From: Sciurus carolinensis
Taxonomy: Eukaryota; Chordata; Mammalia; Rodentia; Sciuridae
DNA: 64,000 bases
Reading direction: 5' to 3'
Assembly (NCBI RefSeq): GCF_902686445.1
Contig: NC_062219.1
Span: forward strand, 144,194,057 to 144,258,056
Of the stretch, positions 54,173-64,000 are shown piece by piece (the first letter of the stretch is position 1; every line of letters starts with the position of its first letter). Below the pieces are notes generated by a model. The model worked only from the letters and a program-made list of their open reading frames with translations. It was not told where the DNA came from and made no database searches. The translations under genes were made by a program, and so were the position numbers.

Positions 54173-54205
54173 GTTCCATTGACAACTAGAAAATATTTTT
54201 TTAAA

Positions 54206-54234
<29 letters not shown>
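54206..54234. repeat. T(29) homopolymer tract
   Basis: About 29 T in a row starting 34 bp after the SINE tail. It could be the poly(A) of a minus-strand retro-insertion, but no clear element body lies to its right. Confidence 0.85.
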
Positions 54235-54241
<7 letters not shown>

Positions 54242-55059
54242 TCAGTTATCTGACAAGCAGAGGCATGAATTTGGGTACTGCAGTGGCTCGTCCAGGTCAC
54301 TGAGAGCCCAGTTGGCAAGTGTCTAACTGTGTGGCCTTTGTCTGCCAGGAGCAAGAGCGTCTTTGTGGGACCCAGGTTGACTGAGGACTAGAGAACCTGC
54401 CTGGAGATTGGATTTCAGTGATAGCCTGGCCCTGTCCTTGTTTACGCAGACCCCAGCTGCTCTGGAGTCTGTGGGTCAACCGAATTCCACTAAACCCTAC
54501 AGATCTAGCCCCACGGCGCTAGATCTCAGAGGATTTAGCTTATCTGAACATGTCACTTGTGAAAGGACTTCATTCTAAGCCTTTTAGCTGGCTTAAGAAT
54601 GCAGAAACGCCCTTCAGGAAAGAACAAGGAGACCTTCGCAGGTATGGGAGGGACAGTAGGTACCACAGACCTTGGGCTTTGCGACCGGGCTTGAACAGCT
54701 TCCAGCTCTGACCTGATTTCCTCAAAGCTTTCAGCACAGGATGAAAGACATTCCAGAGCTGAAAAGGATTCTGTCCTCAGAGTATGAGGGCTGTCAGGGG
54801 TAACCGTCGCTGCCTGCCACGCCTGGCTGGCTTAGAAAAGATCCTTTCATGCCCCACAACTCTTCTAACTGACACCTGTGGGAAGGAGAGAATTCCAGGC
54901 CTTCCAGAGATACACAAATCACCTTTTTGCTTTTAGGGTCTGCAGAATGCGGGGGGCTAGGATGATGGCAAAATGAGAGTAGTTGTCCCCCGAATATCAG
55001 GCTGGTTGACATGGCCAGGAGGGGGCGCTGCGGTTCAATTACTTGAGGAGTTTGAAAAA
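54235..55059. other. Unassigned flank
   Basis: No repeat body, gene or RNA recognised. Confidence 0.45.
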
Positions 55060-55645
55060 AAATTTTTTTATTGTGGTAACATATACATGTCTATGGGGCA
55101 TAATATGACATTTCGATATATACATGCATCGTGTAATGCTAAGATCAGGGTAATTGGTATGTCTACCATCACCAGCACTTCGTATTTCCTTGTGTTGGGG
55201 ACATTTAAAATACTCTCTTTTGAAATACTCAGTTAATCATTGTCAGCCATAGTTAGGCCACAGTGGTTATCCTCCATTAGGAGTCTTCCTCTTACCCAAC
55301 TGCGTCACCATACCCATAACCATCCTCGCTCCACCCGCCCTCCTCCACACCCTTCCCAGGCTCAGGTAGCCACTGTTCTCGTCTCTGTTTCTTCAAGATC
55401 AACTTTTTAGCTTTCACACATGTAAGAGCATGTTTTTATTTGTCTTTTTGTACCTAATTTCATTTAACATAACGTCCTCTAGTTTCATCCATGTTGCTGT
55501 CGACATGGCTGGATAATACTCCGTGTGTGTGCGAACCACGCTCTCCTTATCCATTCATCTGTCGATGGCCACCTTGGTTGATTCCATATTTTGTGTATTG
55601 CAAATAATGCTGCAATACAGATGTAAGTGTAGGTGTTTCCTCAAC

Positions 55646-56330
55646 ATACTGATTGCCCTGGTTTGGCTCCAGAATGTCCCCAAATGACCCATGTGTTAAA
55701 GGCTTGGTTCTCAGTCCATGATGCTATTGGGAGGTGGTGGAACTGATACTGTCGTTTGCAGGTGACGAGTTCTGCTTCCTCAAATGTTGAAGTTTGAACA
55801 TTAGAGAAGCACGCCAAGGCAAGCATACAGACTTCTCCCAGGAGGGAGAAGGGGGCCATGGCTGATGTTCTAGAATCCCAAGATGTGAGCACACCCTATG
55901 TCTTTTATAGGTTAGGGATTCTTTTGTTCTCCAGTTCTCTCCCCCTTTATCTCTCCTTCCTGCCTATGTGATTAGGCCCAGGAGTTGCTGGTAACCTAGC
56001 AAAAAAGGTGAGCAGCAGATGGCAGGGGGAGGGCCAAAGTGATTCAGGCAGGTAAGGGCCCAGGGAGCATTAATTAGCAGCTCCCTGCCTGAAGTCCTTG
56101 ATAAGGGCAGGCAAATTTGGTAATCAGTGGGCTCCAGAGATCCTTGACATTCCATTCTCCCAGGGGTGGTCTCCAACTTCCAGAGGCAGATGGCTTCATG
56201 GCTTCATTTCCTCGATTTGACCCGATCCCCTATTCCTACACTAGCTGCCTGTCCCCACTTCTGGCTTCAGAAACTTGAGGAGGTGGAACTCACTAGATCT
56301 TCAAGTCTTTAGGGTCATACCCTTGCAGTG
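55646..56330 (+). repeat. LTR-like insertion within L1
   Basis: Starts 'ccctggtttggctccagaat', contains 'cccatgtgttaaaggcttgg' and 'gctattgggaggtggtggaa', typical of rodent MaLR-like LTRs. It interrupts the surrounding L1 and shares style with the fragment at 40727. Borders are approximate. Confidence 0.5.
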
Positions 56331-56484
56331 GATTGCTTGACCCCATCCCCAGCAGTGGATGTCGCTGGATCATATGGCAGTTCTGTTTGTTTGTTGAGGA
56401 ACCTCCTATCATTTTCCATAACAACTGTAATAATTTACATTCCCACCAACAGTACGTGAGGGCTGCCCTTACTCCCATACTCAT

Positions 56485-56902
56485 TGTTATGGTTTGGATG
56501 TGAGGTGTCTCCCAAAAGCTCATGTGTGAGACAATGCAAGAGGTTCAGAGGGAAATGATTGGGTTGTAAGAGTCTTGACCCAATCAGTGAATTAATCCCT
56601 GGTTGGATTAATTGAGGTGGTGGGGTGTGGCTGGAGGAGGGGGAATTGGAGCATGGCTTTGGGTTGTATATTCTGTGCCTGGAGAGTGGAGTCTCTCGCT
56701 CTGCTTCCTGATGATGCCAGCTGCTTCCCTCTGCCACTTTCTTCCGCCATGATGTTCAGCCTCACCTTGAGACCCGAGGAATGGAGCCAGCCTTCTATGA
56801 ACTAAGATCTCTGAAACTGTGAGCCCTCAAATAAACTCTTCCTCCTCTACATTTATGCTGTTTGGGTCATTTAGTCAAGCAGTGAGAAAGCTGATTAAAA
56901 CA
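56485..56902 (+). mobile_element. Complete solo ERVL-MaLR-type LTR with 5-bp target duplication
   Basis: Opens TGTTATGGTTTGGATGTG, closes GCTGATTAAAACA (TG...CA ends), and carries an AATAAA near 56830. It is flanked on both sides by CTCAT (56480-56484 and 56903-56907), a perfect 5-bp target-site duplication, and it interrupts an older L1. It is 418 bp with no internal region, so a recombined solo LTR. Confidence 0.88.
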
Positions 56903-57139
56903 CTCATTGATTTTTTGTTTTTATTTTTGTTTTTTGGCCTTTGTGATGGTAGCCATTCTTTATGTGGTGAATTTGTTTATTTAAAAAATTTAAAAGACAT
57001 TTTCAAATACATGTAAATATCAAGTAGTGCATTGAACCCCTGGGTACCTATCAGCTTCAATAATTATCATCATTTTGCCAACCCCATTTCATCTGTTCTT
57101 TCCACCACATCTCCATGAGGTACATTTAAAATATAGCCA

Positions 57140-60100
57140 AAAGTGATTTTCTTTTTTAAATTAATTTTTATTGGAGCAGTATTATTATGCATAATAATGG
57201 GTTTCATCGGGACATATTCATTACCTGCACAAAACATAATTTGGTCAATTTCATTCTGCAGTTCCTCCACTTTCCTTCCTCTCCTCTCTCCCCCTGGTCC
57301 CCTTCCTCGACTTTACTTGTCTTCCTTCCATTTTCATGAGATCCCCACTCCCTTTTTTCTCTCTTGCTTCCACATATGAGAGAAAACATCTGACTCTTAA
57401 CTCTCCAAGTCTGACTAATTTCACGTCACATAATGCTCACAAGTTTCATCCATTTTTTCTGCAAATGACATAGCCTCATTCTTCTTTACGGCTGAATGAA
57501 ACTCCATAATGTGTACCTGCTACATTTTCTTTATCCGTTCATCCATTGACAGACACCTAGGCTGTTTCCATAATTTGGCTGTTGTGGATTGTGCTGCCAT
57601 ACATACGGGTATGCATGCACCACTATTGTATGCTGACTTTAATTCTTTAGTGTAAATACTGAAAGGGGTATAGCTGGACCATATGCTGGTTCCATTCCTA
57701 GTCTCTTGAGGAACCTCAATACTTATTTCCACAGAGGTTGTACTAATTTACAATTCCACCGTGTAAAAGTTCACTAGCACTTATTATTACTTGTATTCTT
57801 TATGGCTACCAGTGTACCTGGAGTGAGATGAAATCTCAGTATAGTTTTATTTGCATTTCCCCGATTACTAAAGATGTTGAACACTTTTTCATATATTTTT
57901 TGGCCATTTGTATTTCTTTTGAGAAGTGTCTGTTTAGTTCATTTGCTCATTTATTGATTGGGTTATTAATTTTTCCAGTGGTGATTTTTGAGTTCTTTAT
58001 ATATTCTGAATATTAATTTTCTGTCAGAAGAGTAACAGGCAAAGATTTTCTCCCACCCTTTAGGCTAGCTCTTCACACTCTTCTTAACTGTTTCCCGTGC
58101 CATGCAGAAGCTTTTTGTTTTGATGCCATCCCATTTATTAATTCTTGGTATTATTTCAAGAGCTTTAGGAGTCCTAGTGAGGAAGCCATTGCCTGCGTGT
58201 ATATATTAGGGTGTTGACTCTGTTCCAGCAGTTTCAGTGTTTCTTGTCTAATTTCTAGGTCTTTGATCCATTTTGAGTTGAGCACTGCACAAGGAGAGAG
58301 GGATCTAATTTAATTCTTCTATACATAAATATTCCGTTTTCACAACAGTGTTTGTTTAAAAGGCTACCTTTTCTCCAAAGTATGTTTTTGGCACCTTTGT
58401 CAAGGATCAGATGACTGTCAGTGTGGGTTTTTCTGTGTCTTCTGTTTGTTCCATTGGTCTATGTGTCTGTGTTTCTGCCAGTGCCGTGCTGTTTTTGCTA
58501 CTATAGCTCTGTAGTATCATTTGAAGTCGGGTACTGTGATGTCTCCAACATCACTCTTCATGCCTGGTATTGCTTTGGCTATTCAGAGCCTTCTATCTTT
58601 CAAATGAATTTTAGGGCTTTTTTCTAGTTCTGTGGAGAATGTCATTGGTATTTTGATGGAGATTACGTAAATCTTGTACATTGCTTTTGGTTGTATGGCC
58701 ATTTTAACAATATTAATTCTGCCCATTCATGAACACAGGAGGACTTTCCATCTTCTAGTGTCTTTTTCAGTTTCTTTCTTCAGAGTTCAGTAATTCTCAT
58801 CGTATAGCACAAAAGAATTTAACCTCACCTTGTTAGGTTCATTCCTAAGGTTTTGGTTTTGTTTGTTTGTTTTTGAGGTTATTTTGAATGGAATTGTTTT
58901 TCTGGGCTATTGGTTTTTCCCCCCTCATCAGATTCATTATTTGGTGCATAGAAAAGCTACTGGTTTTTATATGTTTTGTGTCCTGCTACTTTGCTGAATT
59001 TGTTTCTTAGCTCTAAAAGTCTTGATGGAAACTTTTGGATCTTCTAAGTATAGGATCATGTCATCAGCAAACAGTGATAATTTGTTTGTTTCCTATTTGT
59101 ATCCCTCTTATTTCCTTCTCTTACTTACTTGCTCTGGCTCAGATTTCAACTATTATTGAATAGAAGTGGTGAGAGTGGATATATTTCTGATTTTAAAGGA
59201 AATGTATCCAGTTTTCCCCCATTTACTGATGTTGACTTTGGTTTGTCATATGTAGCTTTTGTGATGTTAAGTTCCTTCTCTCCTTAGTTCCTTCAATGTT
59301 TTTTATGATGAATGGGTGCTGAATTTGTTAAAGGGCTTTTCTCCATCAATCAAGATGATTCTGATTTTTGTCCTTAATTCCATTTATGAAGCAAATTACA
59401 CTTGTTGATTTGCACATGTTCAACCATCCTTGGGTCCACAGAATGAAAATAACTTGATCATGAGGTACAGTTTTCTTCATATGTTGTTGAACATGATTTA
59501 TTGATATTTTATTAATGATTTTTACATCTATATTCATCAGGGATATTGGTCTGTAGTTTCCTTTTCTTGATGTGTCTTTACCTGGTTTTGGTAGCAGGGT
59601 GATAATGGTTCCATAGAATGAATTTGGAAGCATTCTCCATTTCTATTTCATGGAATAATTTAAGGAGCATTGGCATTTATTCTTCTTTAAATGTCTGGTA
59701 GAATTCAGTTGAGAATCCATCTGCTCCTGGGCTTTTCTTTTTTGGAAGGTTTTTTAAATCACTGCTTCAATCCCATTGCTTGTTACTTGTCTGCTCAGCT
59801 ATTCTATATCCTCTTGGCTCAACTTTGGTAGATCATTAGTGTCAAGAATTTATCCAATTCTTCTAGATTTTCCTATTTATTGGAATATAAATTTTCAGAA
59901 TAGTTCCTAATGATCTTCCAGATTTCTGTAACTCTGTGGTGTTATCTCTTTTTTTTCATCTCCAATTTTATTAATTTGGGTCCTTGCTCTCTTTTAGTTA
60001 CTTTGACCGAGGGTTTATCAATCTTGTTTATCTTTTCAAAGAATCAGTTGTTTCACTGATCTTTGAATCTTTTTAATTCTTCATTTCATTAATTTCAACT

Positions 60101-61350
60101 CTGATCTTATTTCCTTTCTCCTATTGATTTTGGAATTGGTTTGTTCTTATTTTTCCAGGACCTTGAGATGCATTATTAGATTGGGTTGTGGTGGGTTTTT
60201 TATTTTTTTGTATTTTTTATAAATGTAGGCACTCACATCTATAAACTTTCCTCATAGAACCATGTTTGTAATGTTCCAGAGATTCTGATATGTTATATCT
60301 CTAGTCTCATTTGATTCTAAGATTTTTAAATTTCTCCTGATTTCTTCTATGATCAATTCACCATTCTATCTATTATGATCTGATAAGGTGCAAGAAACTA
60401 TACTGATTTTTTTTTTTATTTGCTAAGACATGCTTCGTGGCCTAACACAGCTGTTATTGGATGAAATATTTTACAGATATCTGTTGGGTCCATTTGATTT
60501 ATAATGTTTTAGGTCTGAAGAATCTTTACTGATCTTTTCTTTATCTAGATTACCTATTTATAAGAGAGGTGGGTTGAAATAACTTAGTATAACTGATGAT
60601 GGTGGTGCATGCCTATAATCCCAGTAAATCAGAAGGCTGAGGCAGGAGGATCACAAGTTCAAGGCCAATCTTAGCAACTTAGACCTTGTCTCAAAATAAA
60701 AATTTAAAGGAGGATTTCCAGGAATGTAGCTTAGTGATAAAGAACCCTAAATTAAGTCCTCTAAACAGAAGGAGGAGGAAAAGAAATAATGTAGTATTAA
60801 TTGTAATTATTGTATTCAGGTCTGTGTGAGTCTTATTGAGTGGTGTTTGTTTTATGTAATCAGGTAGACCAATATTTGGGGCATAAATACACGCTATGAG
60901 TATGTTTTTTATGAGATTGTTCCATTAACCAGTATAAAGCAACCTTCTTTGTCTCTTCTGATTAATTTTGACTTGAAATCTGCTCTGTCAGATGTGAGAG
61001 TAGCTGCTCCTGCTTGTTTTCAGGCTTCATTTTCATGGAATATCATTTTCCATCCTTTCACTTTCAGCCTGTGGCAGTCTTTGTAGGATGAGTTTCTTGC
61101 AAACATATAGTTGGGTCTTATTTTTAAATACTTTCTGCCAGCTTATGCCTCCTTTTAATTGGAGACTTGAGGCCATTTACAGTTGGTGTTATTATAGAGA
61201 GATATTGAGTAATTCCTGTCATTTTGATTCATTTGTAATGTTTAATTTGGTCCTATTTCTCATTTGCTTAGCTGCTTTTCTAATGACCACTGTTCACTCA
61301 CATGTGGAGTTTGTGTTTGTTTTTTTCTGTGCGGAATATTTTTAGTCTTT
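57140..61350 (-). mobile_element. Long L1 copy (ORF2 in pieces) with a nested SINE
   Basis: The 3' end is at left ('ttaatttttattggagcagt'). Antisense ORF2 then extends rightward for about 4 kb. Minus-strand phrases such as [20 protein letters not shown] and [15 protein letters not shown] (about 59500-59630) mark the reverse-transcriptase domain. Many frameshifts and stops make it non-functional. A dimeric SINE at 60590-60790 is inserted into it. The 5' end and ORF1 are absent. Confidence 0.9.
60590..60792 (+). mobile_element. Dimeric SINE nested in L1
   Basis: 'ggtggtgcatgcctataatc', 'cagaaggctgaggcaggagg', 'tcaaggccaatcttagcaac', then 'ggatttccaggaatgtagct' and 'tagtgataaagaaccctaaa', with an A/G-rich tail. 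B1-like half first, degraded tRNA-like half second. Confidence 0.85.
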
Positions 61351-61690
61351 AGTTTTATTGGTCCTTTTTAGTTATACAAGACAATGGAATTTATTTTGAC
61401 ATAATTATGAAAGCATGGAATATAATTTGTTCTAATTCAGTCCCCAGTGCCACCTCTTCCCTTCCTTCCTCCCACCCCCTGCTCCCTTCCCTCTATTCCC
61501 TTGATTTTTCTGATGCTTACTTATAATTATTTTTAAAATTAGTGTCTTACTGTGATATATTCACATATGTGTACATAGGAAAGTTAGGTCAGATTCATAC
61601 CCTATCCCATCCTTCCTCCTTTTCTTCATTCCCCTTTGTCTACTCTTCTGATCTTTCTTTTATTATTTTTTGTCTCCCCCCTTATTTTTT
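61350..61690 (-). mobile_element. L1 3'-end copy, stacked
   Basis: 'ggtcctttttagttatacaa', 'gacaatggaatttattttga' and 'ctaattcagtccccagtgcc': an L1 3' UTR, truncated a few hundred bases in. Confidence 0.75.
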
Positions 61691-62105
61691 ATTTTATTTT
61701 TATTGGTTCTTTTTAGTTCTACATGACAGTAGAATCCACTTTGATACAATTATACAAGTGTGGAATATATGCTGTTCTAATTGGTACCCCATTCTCATGG
61801 ATGTACACGATGGTGAGATTCACTGTGGTATATTCATACATGTACATAGGAAAATCATGTCAGATTCATTCCACTGTCTTTCCTATTCTCATTCCCCCTC
61901 ACATTCTTTCATTTCTCTCTTTCTAATATACTGAACTTCTATTCCCACTGTGGTTTAGTTTCCACATATCAGAAAAAAACATTCAACCTTTTGTTTGGAG
62001 AATTGACTTATTTCACTTATCATGATAGTCTCCAAATCCATCCATTTACTGGAAAATGTGATAAAGTCACACTTATTAATTACCAAGTAATACCCCATTA
62101 TGTAT
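61690..62105 (-). mobile_element. L1 3'-end copy, stacked
   Basis: 'ggttctttttagttctacat', 'gacagtagaatccactttga' and 'cacttatcatgatagtctcc'. Another L1 3' UTR of a related but different subtype, immediately next to the previous one. Confidence 0.75.
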
Positions 62106-64000
62106 ATATACTTTTTTAAAATTCATTTTTATTGTAAACAAATGCGATACATCTTGTTTCTCTGTTTGCACATGAAGTAGAGGCATACCATTTGTGTAAT
62201 CATACATTTAACTAGGGTAATAGTTTTTGATTCATTGTGTTATTTTTTTCTCCCCCCCACCCCTGCCACCCCCCTTATCCTTCTATACAATCCCTCCTTC
62301 CTCCATTCTTGCCCCCCTCCCACCCCCCATTATGTGTCATCATCTGCTTATCAGCGAGATCATTCGTCCTTTGGTTTTTTGAGATTGGCTTATCTCACTT
62401 AGTATGATATTCTCCAATTTCATCCATTTACCTGCAAAAGCCATAATTTTATTATTTTTATGGCTGAGTAATATTCCATTGTATATATATATACCACAGT
62501 TTCTTTATCCATTCATCAATTGAAGGGCATCTAGGTTGGTTCCATAATCTGGCTATTGAGCGGCTATGAACATTGTTGTGGCTACATCTCTGTAGTATGT
62601 TGATTTTAAGTCCTTTGGGTATAGGCCAAGGAGTGGGATAGCTGGGTCAAATGGTGGTTCCATTCCAAGTTTTCTAAGGAATCTCACACTGCTTTCCAGA
62701 GTGGCTGCACTAATTTGCAGCCCTACCAGCAATGTATGAGTGTACCTTTTCCCCCACATCCTCTCCAATACCTATTGTTGCTAGTATTCTTGATAATCGC
62801 CATTCTGATTGGGGTGAGATGGAATCTTAGGGTAGTTTGATTTGCATTTCTCTTATTACTAAAGATGTTGAACATTTTTTCATATATCTGTTGATTGCTT
62901 GTAGATCTTCTTTGGTGAAGTGTCTGTTCATTTCCTTAGCCCATTTGTTGATTGGGTTATTTGTATTCTTGGTGTAGTTTCTTGAGTTCTTTATATATTC
63001 TGGAAATTAGTGCTCTATCTGAAGTATGAGTGGCAAAGATTTTCTCCCACTCTGTAGGTTCTCTCTTTGCATTGCTGATAGTTTCCTTTGCTGAGAGAAA
63101 GCTATTTAGTTTGAATCTATCCCAGTTATTGATTCTTGCTTTTATTTCTTGTGCAACGGTAGTCCTGTTAAGGAAGTGTGATCCTAAGCCGACATTTTGA
63201 AGATTTGGACCTACTTTTTCTTCTATAAGATGCAGGGTCTCTGGTCTGATTTCAAGGTCCTTGATCCATTGTGAGTTGATTTTTGTGCAGGGTGAGAGAT
63301 AGGGGTTTAGTTTCATTCTGCTGCATATGGATTTCCAGTTTTCCCAGCACCATTTGTTGAAGAGGTTATCTTTTCTCCATTGCATATTTTTGGCACCTTT
63401 GTCTAGTGTGAGAAAATTGTATTTATTTGGGTTTGTGTCCGTGTCCTCTATTCTGTACCATTGATTTACCTGTCTATTTTGGTACCAATACCATGCCATT
63501 TTTGTTACTGTTGCTTTGTAGTATAGTTGAAGGTCTGGTATTGGGATACCCCCTGCTTCACTCTTCCTGCTAAGGATTGCTTTAGCTATTCTGGATTTCT
63601 TATTCTTCAAATGAATTTCATGATTGTTTGCTCTATTTCTGTGAGATACGTCATTGGGATTTTAATTGGAATTGCATTGAATCTGTAGAGCACTTTTGGT
63701 AGTATGGCCATTTTGACAATATTAGTGCTGCCTATCCAAGAACATGGGAGATCTTTCCATCTTCTAAGGTTTTCTTTAATTTCTTTCTTTAGTGTTCTGT
63801 AGTTCTCATTGTAGAGGTCTTTCACCTCTTTTGTTAGATTGATTCCCAAGTATTTTATTTTTTTCGAAGCTATCATGAATGGGGTAGTTTTTCTAACTTC
63901 TCTTTCTGAAGATTCATCACTTATGTGTAAAAATGCATTGGATTTATGAGCATTGATCTTATATCCTGCTACTTTACTGAATTCACTTATGAGTTCTATA
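62105..64000 (-). mobile_element. Relatively young L1, continues past the window end
   Basis: The 3' end is at left ('aaattcatttttattgtaaa' and 'catttgtgtaatcatacatt'). The minus strand holds an open stretch of 217 codons (62957-63610) that continues, after one break, as 89 codons (63607-63876). It includes [14 protein letters not shown], [29 protein letters not shown] and FNKWCWENWKSI, the ORF2p region downstream of the reverse transcriptase. The C-terminal part (62553-62768) contains GMEPPFDPAIPLLGLYPKDL. It is the least decayed L1 here, but still broken at about 63607 and 62957. Confidence 0.93.

Larger units (their letters stand above)
55060..57040 (-). mobile_element. Old L1 split by two later insertions
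   Basis: Three antisense pieces belong together: 55060-55645 ('ttattgtggtaacatataca' and 'atttaacataacgtcctcta'), about 56330-56484 ('gatcatatggcagttctgtt' and 'tttacattcccaccaacagt') and 56903 to about 57040 ('ttgtgatggtagccattctt'). They follow the L1 order but are interrupted by an LTR-like segment (55646-56330) and a complete MaLR LTR (56485-56902). Confidence 0.75.

Noticed and set aside
44507..56902. One 12-kb provirus bounded by two LTRs
   Set aside because: The interior consists of unrelated L1, SINE, MIR and MLT1 sequence. The 56485 LTR has its own target duplication, so it inserted independently.
62957..63876. Host gene encoding a 217-residue and an 89-residue protein on the minus strand
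   Set aside because: Both are pieces of L1 ORF2, separated by a break, within an L1 copy.

Overview
This is vertebrate nuclear DNA, almost certainly from a squirrel-family rodent (ground squirrel or marmot type). The evidence is split exons with GT/AG borders, a CpG-island promoter, MIR/L2/MaLR/L1 repeats, and tRNA-derived SINEs of the form 'gctgggg-tgtggctcagtggtagagc...ctagcatgtgtgaggc...cctcagcacca', alone or fused to a 7SL/B1-like half. That SINE type is typical of sciurids.

The one confidently identified gene is TBC1D7, on the minus strand. Its coding part runs from an ATG at 36585 to a TGA at 17255 in seven coding exons. The exons join without a frameshift or internal stop into 882 nt, encoding 293 aa, the length I recall for human TBC1D7. 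TBC1D7 is the third subunit of the TSC1-TSC2-TBC1D7 complex, which restrains Rheb and mTORC1. A CpG island at about 37.84-38.56 kb, with a perfect palindromic CRE and an NRF1-like site, is the likely promoter and non-coding first exon. Intron 6 needs a GC-AG border (donor AG|GCAAGT) to keep the frame. A four-codon uORF overlaps the main start codon.

Layout: 1-2.1 kb is 3'-UTR-like plus-strand sequence, possibly the tail of PHACTR1, the expected neighbour in mammals. 2.1-12.8 kb is intergenic with fossil MIR, L1 and SINE fragments. 12.8-15.35 kb is a C/A-rich satellite block: a CA microsatellite grading into a minisatellite of about 19 bp with a 420-bp internal duplication. 15.35-17.25 kb is the intergenic/3'-UTR zone. 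17.25-38.2 kb is TBC1D7, with a second CA/minisatellite block in intron 5 and several old DNA transposons in its introns. 38.6-64 kb is gene-free flank, increasingly dominated by antisense L1 copies (48.4-50.3 kb and 55-64 kb), with MaLR-type LTRs, SINEs and L2/MIR fossils. One solo LTR at 56.5 kb still has a perfect 5-bp target-site duplication.

I found no bacterial-type system, CRISPR array or unexplained protein-coding gene. The most unusual structures are the two CA/minisatellite arrays and the GC-AG intron. Most long open frames in this window are by-products of GC-rich or CA-repeat DNA.
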